Below are positions 1 to 7,628 of a DNA stretch of 10,172 nt, piece by piece. The stretch lies in the NCBI GenBank assembly GCA_023389175.1, contig JAEWEW010000071.1, forward strand, positions 1 to 10,172. Direction: 5' to 3'. How positions within the stretch are numbered: position 1 is the stretch's first letter; the number at the start of each line of letters is the position of its first letter. This stretch comes from Pseudomonadota bacterium (GTDB lineage Bacteria; Pseudomonadota; Gammaproteobacteria; Burkholderiales; Burkholderiaceae_E). The notes under the pieces were generated by a model, which saw only the letters and a program-made list of their open reading frames with translations, ran no database searches and was not told where the DNA came from. The position numbers and the translations under genes are program-made.

Positions 1-957
1 GCCGATGTGCTCCGAGGACTCCATCAGCCGGTGCGCTGCAGCCGCGTCCTCCAGCGGGAATTCCTTGTGGATCACCGGCAGGATCCGGCCCTGTTCCAGC
101 AGCGGCCAGATGTTGGCGCGCAGCTCCGACGCAAGGCGGGCCTTCTCCGCGCTCGGCCGCGGCCGCAGCGTGGAGCCGGTGAAGGTGAGGCGCTTGATCA
201 TGAGCGGCATCCAGTCCAGCTCGACCCGCGACGGCTGCAGGAAGGCGATCTGGGACAGCCGCCCCTCGACGGCCAGGCAGCGCAGGTTGCGCTCGATGTA
301 GGAGCCGCCCACCATGTCCAGGATCACGTTCACACCGCGCCCTTCCGTCAGGCGCGAAACCTCGGTGACGAAGTCCTGCGTCCGGTAGTTGATCGCCGCG
401 TCGGCGCCGAGCTTCTTCGCCGCGGCGGCCTTCTCGGCGTTGCCGACCGTGCAGAACACCCGGGCGCCCCATGCCTTGGCCATCTGGATCGCGGTGACGC
501 CGATGCCCGAGGTGCCGCCGTGGATCAGGGCGGTCTCGCCCTTGGCGAGGCGCCCCCGCTCGATGAGGTTGGACCAGACGGTGAAGTAGGTCTCCGGCAA
601 GGCGGCGGCCTGCAACATGGACAGGCCCTTCGGCACCGGCAGCACCTGGCCGGCCGGCGCGGTGGCGAACTGCGCATAGCCGCCGCCGTTGGTCAAGGCG
701 CAGACCGCATCGCCGACCTTCCATTCGTCCACGCCCTGCCCGACTTCGGCGATCTCGCCGGCGACTTCCAGGCCGAGGTGAGGGGAGGCGTCCGGCGGCG
801 GCGGGTAGCGGCCGCTGCGCTGCAGGACGTCCGGCCGGTTGACCCCCGCGTAAGCGACCTTGATCAGGACCTCGCCGGCGCCGACCTCGGGCCGGTCCCC
901 GTCCTTCAGGACCAGGACGTCCGGGCCGCCTCCGCTACCGTGATCGATGTACTTCAT
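1..957 (-). CDS. NAD(P)H:quinone oxidoreductase, PIG3-type zinc-independent MDR protein (3' end cut by window edge)
   Basis: The visible 319 codons read leftwards from the ATG at 957-955 and end in the conserved C-terminal stretch SSEHIG at the window edge, so probably only about 6-15 residues and the stop are missing. The protein belongs to the medium-chain dehydrogenase/reductase superfamily, quinone-oxidoreductase branch. It has an N-terminal GroES-like domain (about residues 1-125, with the GVNRPDVLQR stretch near 38-47) and a Rossmann domain whose nucleotide-binding loop is HGGTSGIG at 146-153. The cysteine/histidine zinc-site pattern of alcohol dehydrogenases is not evident. Family members transfer electrons from NADPH to quinones or other electrophilic carbonyls in the cytoplasm; the substrate here is unknown. 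It starts 18 nt after the stop of the cupin gene on the same strand, so the two are probably co-transcribed. The start has only a weak purine-rich ribosome site. Family assignment is secure, substrate is not. Confidence 0.93.
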   Translation of the reverse strand, partial: MKYIDHGSGGGPDVLVLKDGDRPEVGAGEVLIKVAYAGVNRPDVLQRSGRYPPPPDASPHLGLEVAGEIAEVGQGVDEWKVGDAVCALTNGGGYAQFATAPAGQVLPVPKGLSMLQAAALPETYFTVWSNLIERGRLAKGETALIHGGTSGIGVTAIQMAKAWGARVFCTVGNAEKAAAAKKLGADAAINYRTQDFVTEVSRLTEGRGVNVILDMVGGSYIERNLRCLAVEGRLSQIAFLQPSRVELDWMPLMIKRLTFTGSTLRPRPSAEKARLASELRANIWPLLEQGRILPVIHKEFPLEDAAAAHRLMESSEHIG

Positions 958-975
958 CTCAGAACCTGTGCCCCG

Positions 976-1533
976 TCAACGAATGAATTGCCTGACATGT
1001 TCGGCACCCAGGCCGACCCGCGCGAAATGCTCCCGGTATTTCTCGATGCGGGTGAACACGTCGTCATAGCCGGTGCTGCGGCCCTCCGTGTCCACGTACA
1101 TCAGCGCGCCGTGGACGGTGAAGAGCGTCACCATCTCGGCACAGTCGTCCGGGACGACCAGCGTGTGGGTCTCCCCCGGTGGCTCGAACACATAGCTGTT
1201 CTCGTGCGCCACCCAGTCGTGCTCCAGGTAGTACCAGCTGCCCCGCATCACCAGTGCATGAACCTGGCCCGAATGCCGGTGCCGCTGCAGGACGCCGGAA
1301 CGGCGGACCCGCAGCAGGTGGACATAGAATCCGCCGGTGACATTGAGATGGATGGGCCGTGACCAGGTGTCGGGGCCGACCGGCGCCCACAGCCGCTCGT
1401 CAGCGGTATCGATGTCCGGCAGCATCATGTCCGGCGCCATGCCCCATGGTTGCGGCCGTGCATAGGGCTGCAGCCCGGCGGGCGGCGTCGGCTTGGTGCC
1501 TCGTGCCGCGCGGTCTTCCATTACCTTGGCCAT
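976..1533 (-). CDS. Cupin protein of the 2,4'-dihydroxyacetophenone dioxygenase family
   Basis: A 185-residue single-domain cupin. The region 80-127 carries the metal-site pattern: HRH at 85-87 and H123 in the second motif PPGETH (118-123). E104, in YLEHDW, is the likely fourth ligand, since the usual first-motif glutamate position just after HxH holds SGQVH instead. The spacing of the three histidines fits the family of 2,4'-dihydroxyacetophenone dioxygenase, an iron enzyme that cleaves its substrate to 4-hydroxybenzoate and formate. Many proteins carrying this family name have no tested activity, so the true substrate is open. The first about 35 residues are rich in Pro, Ala and Arg and probably lie outside the barrel. 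The start is well supported: GGGAGGAG (minus strand, 1547-1540) sits 6 nt before the ATG. It is the first gene of a two-gene leftward operon with the quinone oxidoreductase and is divergent from the uracil-DNA glycosylase gene. Confidence 0.88.
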   Translation of the reverse strand: MAKVMEDRAARGTKPTPPAGLQPYARPQPWGMAPDMMLPDIDTADERLWAPVGPDTWSRPIHLNVTGGFYVHLLRVRRSGVLQRHRHSGQVHALVMRGSWYYLEHDWVAHENSYVFEPPGETHTLVVPDDCAEMVTLFTVHGALMYVDTEGRSTGYDDVFTRIEKYREHFARVGLGAEHVRQFIR

Positions 1534-1580
1534 CGACTACTCCTCCCGGAACCGTGGACAGGCTCCCTGCACTGCGTTCG

Positions 1581-1600
1581 GGCCGGCGCCCGAGCCGGCC
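1581..1600. repeat. 7-bp perfect inverted repeat in the divergent intergenic region
   Basis: GGCCGGC (1581-1587) and GCCGGCC (1594-1600) are perfect inverted copies separated by 6 nt, within the 98-nt gap between the divergent cupin and glycosylase genes. It could be an operator half-site pair or a hairpin in the cupin leader RNA. In DNA this GC-rich such a repeat can arise by chance, so the functional reading is weak. Confidence 0.4.
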
Positions 1601-1617
1601 TGCCAATTCCCACACTT

Positions 1618-1631
1618 TACTATCGAATCCA
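1618..1631 (+). promoter_or_regulatory. Possible -10 element giving a leaderless or near-leaderless glycosylase mRNA
   Basis: TACTAT at 1618-1623 lies in the most AT-rich short stretch of this region and ends 8 nt before the ATG at 1632. If it works as a sigma70 -10 box, transcription would start at about 1629-1632, at or next to the start codon. No Shine-Dalgarno-like sequence precedes the ATG, which fits. No convincing -35 hexamer is seen at 16-18 nt upstream (around 1594-1602). This is inference from sequence only. Confidence 0.35.
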
Positions 1632-2432
1632 ATGTCCCCCGGAAACGCCAGACCTGCCACCCTGGACGAGGCCGCCGACGACCGCGTCGCGCAGCTGGTC
1701 GCTGCCGCCCGCGCGCTCGGCGCGGCGGCCGGCGCACTGCGCTTCGCGCCGCCGGTCACGCATGTCTACAACCCGCTCGAGTACGCCTGGGAAGGCCACC
1801 TCGCCTACCTGCGCCGGTTCGGCCACGGCCGCAAGCGCATCGTCTTCCTCGGCATGAACCCGGGTCCGTTCGGCATGATGCAGACCGGCGTGCCTTTCGG
1901 CGAAGTGGCCGCGGTGCGCGACTGGATGGGCATCCGCGCGGAGATCCATCCGCCGGCGCACCAGCATCCGCGGCGGCCGATCGAGGGCTTCGACTGCAAG
2001 CGCTCGGAGGTGAGCGGGCGCCGCCTCTGGGGCTGGGCGGCACTGCGCTACGGCAGCGCGGACGCGTTCTTCCGCGAGGCCTTCGTCATCAACTATTGCC
2101 CGCTGGTCTTCCTGGAGGCCTCGTGCCGCAACCGTACGCCGGAGCAGCTGCCGGCAGCCGAGCTGCGACCGCTCTACGCAGCTTGCGACGTCCATCTTGC
2201 CGCGGCGGTGAGGGCGCTGCAGCCGGAATGGCTGATCGGGATCGGTGGCTTCGCCGAGAAGCGCCTGCGTCGCCTGGTCGAAGGCGACCTGCTCGACGCC
2301 GAGCAGGCCCGCCGCCTGCAGGTCGGCCAGATACTGCACCCGAGCCCCGCCTCCCCGGCGGCGAACCGCGGATGGATCGAGGCGGTGGACGAGCGCCTGC
2401 GGGCCTACGGGCTGCTCAAGGGCACGGGCTAA
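1632..2432 (+). CDS. SMUG1-like single-strand-selective uracil-DNA glycosylase
   Basis: A 266-residue protein of uracil-DNA glycosylase family 3 (SMUG1), which removes uracil and oxidised pyrimidines such as 5-hydroxymethyluracil from DNA to start base excision repair. The diagnostic motifs are intact: GMNPGPFGMMQTGVPFG at 74-90, with N76 as the water-positioning residue and F89 as the base-stacking aromatic. N154 in NYCPL matches the uracil-reading Asn. HPSPASPAAN at 236-245 supplies the catalytic His (H236) and the intercalating wedge loop. The first about 40 residues are Ala-rich and variable. The ATG at 1632 is preferred because the reading frame upstream of it is not glycosylase-like, although no ribosome site is visible. 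The stop at 2430-2432 is followed by the leucine-catabolism operon with no recognisable terminator. The gene is divergent from the cupin gene and functionally unrelated to its neighbours. SMUG1 proteins are patchy in bacteria, so transfer at some point is possible. Confidence 0.9.
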   Translation: MSPGNARPATLDEAADDRVAQLVAAARALGAAAGALRFAPPVTHVYNPLEYAWEGHLAYLRRFGHGRKRIVFLGMNPGPFGMMQTGVPFGEVAAVRDWMGIRAEIHPPAHQHPRRPIEGFDCKRSEVSGRRLWGWAALRYGSADAFFREAFVINYCPLVFLEASCRNRTPEQLPAAELRPLYAACDVHLAAAVRALQPEWLIGIGGFAEKRLRRLVEGDLLDAEQARRLQVGQILHPSPASPAANRGWIEAVDERLRAYGLLKGTG

Positions 2433-2506
2433 AACTCGCTGACCTTGATACCGGAGGTTGCGACGAAGTCCCTCCAGTTCGGCATGTCGCGATCTACTAT
2501 TGAAAA
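2429..2506 (-). pseudogene. Possible decayed C-terminal fragment of a Bug/TTT-type solute-binding protein
   Basis: Read on the minus strand, this stretch ends DMPNWRDFVATSGIKVSEF and then TAG, with the stop codon overlapping the glycosylase stop from the opposite side. The pattern acidic-x-Pro-x-Trp-(R/K)-x-x-V-x-x-(S/A)-Gly-(I/A)-K-(V/x) followed directly by a stop resembles the C-terminus of tripartite tricarboxylate transporter receptor (Bug) proteins. No upstream body of such a protein exists: the frame continues open only because it runs antisense to the isovaleryl-CoA dehydrogenase gene. The resemblance is from memory over about 20 residues and could be coincidence. Confidence 0.2.
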
Positions 2507-2537
2507 CGTTGCGGCCATCACCGCGGCCGCGATCACC
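2495..2537 (+). promoter_or_regulatory. Probable promoter/operator region of the acyl-CoA operon
   Basis: The 119-nt gap before the isovaleryl-CoA dehydrogenase gene holds its least GC-rich stretch at about 2491-2510. That stretch includes TACTAT (2495-2500), the same hexamer seen before the glycosylase gene, and the palindrome AACGTT (2505-2510). Immediately after come two imperfect direct copies, GCGGCCATCACC (2511-2522) and GCGGCCGCGATCACC (2523-2537). No good -35 is seen. Leucine-catabolism operons are often controlled by MerR- or TetR-type regulators (LiuR, LiuQ) binding near the first gene, but no such regulator gene is in the window, and I cannot match the site to a known consensus. 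Confidence 0.3.
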
Positions 2538-2551
2538 GATGGAGTGCCGTC

Positions 2552-3766
2552 ATGAGCATGGTCGACCTTCCCGGGATGAAGTTCCAGCTGGGCGATGACA
2601 TCGCCCAGCTGCGCGATGCCCTGCAGCAGTTCGTCGCCCGCGAGATCAGCCCGCGCGCCGCCGAGATCGACCGCACCGACCAGTTCCCGATGGACCTGTG
2701 GCGCAAGCTCGGGGAGCTCGGCATGCACGGGTTGACGGTTTCGGAGGAGTACGGCGGAACCAACCTTGGCTACCTGGCCCATGTCGTCGCCATGGAGGAG
2801 ATCTCCCGCGGCTCGGCCTCGGTCGGCCTGTCCTACGGCGCGCACTCCAACCTCTGCGTCAACCAGATCCACCGCAACGGCACCGCGCAGCAGAAGGCGC
2901 GATACCTGCCCGGCCTGGTCGCCGGCACCGCGGTCGGGGCGCTGGCCATGTCGGAGCCGGGCGCCGGCTCCGACGTGGTGTCGATGAAGCTGCGTGCGGA
3001 CTTCAAGGGCGACCGCTGGATCCTGAACGGCTCGAAGATGTGGATCACCAACGGGCCGGACGCGGACGTCCTGGTCGTCTACGCCAAGAACGACTTGCAT
3101 GCCGGGCCGCGCGGCATCACGGCCTTCCTGGTGGAGAAGGGATTCAAGGGCTTCTCGGTCGCCCAGAAGCTGGACAAGCTCGGCATGCGCGGAAGCCATA
3201 CCGGGGAGCTGGTGTTCCAGGATTGCGAGGTGCCGGCGGACAACATCCTCGGCGGCGTCGGCGAGGATCCGCGCACGGGGGTGGGTCGCGGCGTCAACGT
3301 GCTGATGAGCGGCCTCGACTTCGAGCGGGCCGTGCTTGCCGGCGGGCCGCTCGGGATCATGGCCGCCTGCATGGACGTGGTGATCCCGTATGTGCACGAG
3401 CGCAAGCAGTTCGGCCAGCCGATCGGCGAGTTCCAGCTCATGCAGGGCAAGCTTGCCGACATGTACACCACCCTGATGGCATGCCGCGCCTATGTCTACG
3501 AGGTGGGCCGGCAGTGCGACCGGTCGCGCGCCGGGGAGGTGGACGTGCGCGAGCTGCGCAAGGATGCGGCCGGCGCGATCCTCTATGCCGCGGAGAAGGC
3601 TACCTGGATGGCCGGCGAAGCGATCCAGTGCCTCGGCGGCAATGGCTACATCAACGATTACCCCACCGGCCGGCTTTGGCGCGACGCCAAGCTGTACGAG
3701 ATCGGGGCGGGCACGTCGGAGATCCGCCGGATGCTGATCGGCCGCGAGCTGTTCGGCAGCACCTGA
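2552..3766 (+). CDS. liuA: Isovaleryl-CoA dehydrogenase
   Basis: A 404-residue FAD-dependent acyl-CoA dehydrogenase that oxidises isovaleryl-CoA to 3-methylcrotonyl-CoA in leucine degradation, passing electrons to electron-transfer flavoprotein. The flavin/substrate signature AMSEPGAGSD is at 132-141 and WITNG at 164-168. Two features single out the isovaleryl-CoA type. The catalytic glutamate is in helix G, within LMSGLDFERAVLAGGPLG (251-268; E258). The position that is glutamate in medium- and short-chain enzymes is Ala in IGAGTSEIRR (384-393). The stretch GVGEDPRTGVGRGVNV (235-250) is about 8 residues longer than I expect for bacterial homologues. The ATG at 2552 has GGAG 7 nt upstream; the ATGs at 2558 and 2576 are less well placed. 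It is the first gene of the plus-strand run, and aceK follows after 38 nt. The liuA name rests on family and context. Confidence 0.93.
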   Translation: MSMVDLPGMKFQLGDDIAQLRDALQQFVAREISPRAAEIDRTDQFPMDLWRKLGELGMHGLTVSEEYGGTNLGYLAHVVAMEEISRGSASVGLSYGAHSNLCVNQIHRNGTAQQKARYLPGLVAGTAVGALAMSEPGAGSDVVSMKLRADFKGDRWILNGSKMWITNGPDADVLVVYAKNDLHAGPRGITAFLVEKGFKGFSVAQKLDKLGMRGSHTGELVFQDCEVPADNILGGVGEDPRTGVGRGVNVLMSGLDFERAVLAGGPLGIMAACMDVVIPYVHERKQFGQPIGEFQLMQGKLADMYTTLMACRAYVYEVGRQCDRSRAGEVDVRELRKDAAGAILYAAEKATWMAGEAIQCLGGNGYINDYPTGRLWRDAKLYEIGAGTSEIRRMLIGRELFGST

Positions 3767-3804
3767 CCGGATGCCCCGCTCGCTTCGCTCCGGGCGCTGC
3801 TGAC

Positions 3805-5601
3805 ATGACCACACGGGCGCCAGCGGCGCTCGCCGATGCGATCGCCGCCACGATGCTGGCCGGCTTCGACCGCCACTACGCGCGCTTTCGCTACAACGCG
3901 CAGCAGGCCAAGGCCTGCTTCGAGGCGGGCGACTGGCACGCGATCCGGCGGCTCGCGCGCGAGCGGATCACCTTCTACGACGAGCGGGTGCGGGACGCGG
4001 TGGACGATCTGCGCCAACGCTTCACCGAGGCCGAGCTGCAGGACGCGACCGCGTGGCGCACGATCAAGCGGCGCTACCTTGCCCTGCTGGCCGAGCACCT
4101 GCAGCCGGAGCTGGCGGAGACGTTCTTCAATACCGTCAGCACCAAGATCCTGCACCGGCGCTACTTCCGCAACGACTTCATCTTCGTGCGCCCGGGCACC
4201 GCCACCGACTACCTGGACGCGACGCCGCCGTCGTTCCGCTCCTACTATCCGGCGGAGCGGGGCTGGGAAGTCGCGTTTCGCGAGATCGTGATCGACATGG
4301 GGCTCGCCTGCGGCTACCAGGACATCGAACGGGACCTCGGCCGCGTGATCGAAGCGGGCCGCCGGCATTTCGGGACGCAGTTCCAGCCGGCGAGCGACTG
4401 CCAGCTCAACGTCCTGCGCTCGCTCTTCTTCCGCAACAAGGCCGCCTACCTGGTCGGGCGCCTGGTGAACGACGGCGAGGTGCAGCCGTTCGCGATCCCG
4501 ATCCTGCGCGATGCGCGCGGGCGCCTCTTCCTGGACACGGTGCTGTTCGGCACCGAACGGCTGGAGATGCTGTTCAGCTTCACCCGCGCCTATTTCATGG
4601 CCGACATGGAGGCGCCGTCGGCCTACGTCCGGTTCCTGCAGTCGCTGATGCCGACCAAGCCGCAGGCGGAGCTCTACACCATGCTCGGCCTGCACAAGCA
4701 AGGCAAGACGCTCTTCTATCGCGACCTGCTGCAGCATCTCTCGCACTCCACGGACCGCTTCGTGGTCGCTCCCGGCATCAAGGGACTGGTGATGGGCGTC
4801 TTCACGCTGCCGTCGTTCCCGTTCGTCTTCAAGTACATCAAGGACGTGCGCGGCAAGGAGGTGAGCCGCGCCTACGTGGAGGAGCGGTACCACCTGGTGA
4901 AGACCCATGACCGCGTCGGGCGCATGGCCGACTCCTGGGAGTACTCCGACGTCCCGTTCCCCATCGACCGGCTCGATCCGGCGCTGCTCGCGGAGCTGGG
5001 CGAGACCGCACCCTCGCTGATCGAGGACGAGGGGGACCGGCTGGTGATCCGGCATCTCTACATCGAGCGGCGGATGGTGCCGCTCAACCTCCACCTGGAG
5101 ACCGCCGACGAGGACGATCGCGTGCGCGCCGTGCGGGAGTACGGCCAGGCGATCAAGGACATGGTCGCCGCCAACATCTTCCCCGGCGACATGTTGTTCA
5201 AGAACTTCGGCATGACCCGGCAGGGGCGCGTCGTGTTCTACGACTACGACGAGGTGCGCTACCTCACCGAATGCAACTTCCGCCGGGTGCCGCCGGCGCG
5301 CACGCCGGAGGACGAGATGGCGGCCGAGCCGTGGTATCCGGTGGGCCCCCAGGACGTGTTCCCGGAGGAGTTCGCCACGTTCCTGCTGGGCAATCCGCGG
5401 GTGCGCGGCCCCTTCCTGCGCTACCACGCGGACCTGCTCTCGGCCGAATTCTGGCAGGAGCGCCAGGCGCGAATCCGCGCCGGCGTGCTGGAGGACGTCT
5501 TTCCGTATCCCGAGCGCCTGCGCTTCCCGCGCGAGGCGGCGGACGCCGGCCGGACGGACGACCCTGCCGGGGGCACCCCGCGGGCCGAGGCGGTACCATG
5601 A
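3805..5601 (+). CDS. aceK: Isocitrate dehydrogenase kinase/phosphatase (AceK)
   Basis: A 598-residue bifunctional enzyme that phosphorylates and inactivates isocitrate dehydrogenase, or reactivates it. It thereby sets the split of isocitrate between the TCA cycle and the glyoxylate bypass. The N-terminal half (about 1-315) is the AceK regulatory region. The kinase-like half has the ATP loop APGIKGLVMG (322-331), the ATP lysine K343 in VFKYIKD, the conserved HDRVGRMADSWEY (368-380), the catalytic D462 in PGDMLFKNFG (460-469) with N467, and the metal-binding D480 in FYDYDE. All the expected active-site residues are present. The last about 22 residues form a Pro/Ala/Gly/Asp-rich tail that looks unconserved. 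The ATG at 3805 gives the normal N-terminus, though the ribosome site is weak. The gene lies between isovaleryl-CoA dehydrogenase and thiolase on the same strand, rather than beside isocitrate lyase and malate synthase as in E. coli. Confidence 0.97.
   Translation: MTTRAPAALADAIAATMLAGFDRHYARFRYNAQQAKACFEAGDWHAIRRLARERITFYDERVRDAVDDLRQRFTEAELQDATAWRTIKRRYLALLAEHLQPELAETFFNTVSTKILHRRYFRNDFIFVRPGTATDYLDATPPSFRSYYPAERGWEVAFREIVIDMGLACGYQDIERDLGRVIEAGRRHFGTQFQPASDCQLNVLRSLFFRNKAAYLVGRLVNDGEVQPFAIPILRDARGRLFLDTVLFGTERLEMLFSFTRAYFMADMEAPSAYVRFLQSLMPTKPQAELYTMLGLHKQGKTLFYRDLLQHLSHSTDRFVVAPGIKGLVMGVFTLPSFPFVFKYIKDVRGKEVSRAYVEERYHLVKTHDRVGRMADSWEYSDVPFPIDRLDPALLAELGETAPSLIEDEGDRLVIRHLYIERRMVPLNLHLETADEDDRVRAVREYGQAIKDMVAANIFPGDMLFKNFGMTRQGRVVFYDYDEVRYLTECNFRRVPPARTPEDEMAAEPWYPVGPQDVFPEEFATFLLGNPRVRGPFLRYHADLLSAEFWQERQARIRAGVLEDVFPYPERLRFPREAADAGRTDDPAGGTPRAEAVP
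5568..5580 (+). repeat. Small perfect hairpin in the 3' end of aceK
   Basis: CGGGG (5568-5572) and CCCCG (5576-5580) pair with a 3-nt GCA loop, inside the unconserved tail of aceK, about 50 nt before the thiolase start. There is no T-run, so it is not a typical terminator. It could affect readthrough or mRNA stability between the two genes, or be chance in GC-rich DNA. Confidence 0.3.
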
Positions 5602-5630
5602 GGGGCGTGATTACCGACGGGAGAGTCGAC

Positions 5631-6827
<1,197 letters not shown>

Positions 6828-6841
6828 GCGCCGCCGCCCGG

Positions 6842-6893
6842 CCGCCCGTAGGCGGTGCTCCCTCCCTCCGGGAGGTGGTCGCGCTTCGCGACC
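6842..6893 (+). repeat. Three tandem perfect hairpins between the thiolase and SDR genes
   Basis: The 108-nt gap between the thiolase and SDR genes holds three consecutive perfect stems. They are CCGCC/GGCGG (6842-6846 and 6851-6855, loop CGTA), CCTCCC/GGGAGG (6861-6866 and 6870-6875, loop TCC), and GGTCGCG/CGCGACC (6877-6883 and 6887-6893, loop CTT). No T-run follows, so a classic intrinsic terminator is unlikely. A structured intercistronic element that slows decay, marks a processing site, or weakens readthrough is possible. The gap is the longest inside the operon. Confidence 0.5.
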
Positions 6894-6935
6894 CGAGGGT
6901 ACACGAATGAAGCTGGCGGGAGGCACCGCGCCGTC

Positions 6936-7613
6936 ATGCCCACCGCGTTGATCGTCGGCGCCTCCCGCGGTATCGGCTTCGAGTTCGCGCGCCAGTACCA
7001 TGCCGAGGGCTGGCGCGTCTTCGGCACGTTCCGGGGGGAACCGGATCGTGTCCGGCTGCGCGATCTGGGTGTCCAGACGCTCAAGCTCGACGTCCTCGAT
7101 GCGAACGATCTCGCCGCCTTCGGCTGGCAGATGGACGGCGAGCGGGTGGACGCGCTGATCATGAATGCGGGGGTGTACGGACCGCGCACCAGCAGCACGC
7201 AGCGGCCGCCGACGCAGGATGAGTTCGACCAGGTGATGCGCACCAACGTGCTGTCGGCGATGCGGCTGCTGCCGATGGTGGCGCCGATGCTCTCGCCGAG
7301 TCGCGGCACCATGGCCTTCGTGTCGAGCCGCATGGGCTCCATCGCCGCCGCGGGCGCGAGCTACGGGATGCTCTACCGGGTGTCGAAGGCGGCGGTCAAC
7401 ATGGTCGGCAAGCTCGCGCACGTGGACATGGCGCCGCTCGGCGTGCGCGTCGTCATCCTGCATCCCGGCTGGGTGCGCACCGACATGGGCGGGCCCAACG
7501 CGGAGGTGGACGTGGAGCGCAGCGTCGCCGGCATGCGCCAGGTGATCGCCGATCCGCTCGCCCACCCGGGCGGCGGATTCTACGACTACCGCGGCCAGTC
7601 GCTCGCCTGGTAG
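6936..7613 (+). CDS. SDR-family oxidoreductase (C-factor-like short-chain dehydrogenase)
   Basis: A 225-residue short-chain dehydrogenase/reductase with a Rossmann fold. The cofactor loop is VGASRGIG (7-14), where the basic R11 after Ser suggests NADP(H). NAG is at 77-79, N104 lies in the expected helix, and the active site is S135 with Y147-x-x-x-K151 in YRVSK. It resembles the CsgA/C-factor group of compact SDRs. The substrate is unknown; in this operon it may reduce or oxidise a hydroxyacyl or carbonyl intermediate, but nothing in the sequence fixes that. The ATG at 6936 places the glycine loop at the normal distance from the N-terminus. An in-frame ATG at 6855 would add a Gly/Arg-rich 27-residue stretch that lies in the hairpin region and looks non-coding. 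The nearest purine-rich ribosome site, GGGAGG at 6918-6923, is 12 nt away, which is long. The next gene begins 15 nt after its stop. Confidence 0.88.
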   Translation: MPTALIVGASRGIGFEFARQYHAEGWRVFGTFRGEPDRVRLRDLGVQTLKLDVLDANDLAAFGWQMDGERVDALIMNAGVYGPRTSSTQRPPTQDEFDQVMRTNVLSAMRLLPMVAPMLSPSRGTMAFVSSRMGSIAAAGASYGMLYRVSKAAVNMVGKLAHVDMAPLGVRVVILHPGWVRTDMGGPNAEVDVERSVAGMRQVIADPLAHPGGGFYDYRGQSLAW

Positions 7614-7628
7614 GCACGAGGAGGCGGC

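Noticed and set aside
7..1362. 451-codon plus-strand open frame opposite the quinone oxidoreductase and cupin genes
   Set aside because: Both minus-strand genes show clear conserved motifs; the plus-strand product is low-complexity and crosses their boundary.
3773..3795. Possible hairpin in the gap between isovaleryl-CoA dehydrogenase and aceK (GCCC...GGGC)
   Set aside because: Only four continuous base pairs with a long mismatched interior and no T-run; too weak to call.
2698..3804. N-terminal extension of aceK reading back through the isovaleryl-CoA dehydrogenase gene
   Set aside because: The extension is the out-of-frame shadow of the dehydrogenase; the normal AceK N-terminus begins at 3805.
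2507..3814. Upstream bulk of the minus-strand frame that ends at 2429
   Set aside because: It is antisense to isovaleryl-CoA dehydrogenase and looks non-coding; only the last about 25 codons resemble a real C-terminus and are reported separately.
3658..5427. 589-codon minus-strand open frame antisense to aceK
   Set aside because: AceK has every catalytic motif in the sense frame; the antisense product is rich in His, Arg, Val and Leu with no family features.
6855..6935. Longer SDR start at 6855
   Set aside because: It adds 27 residues from the hairpin region and moves the cofactor loop too far from the N-terminus for this family.
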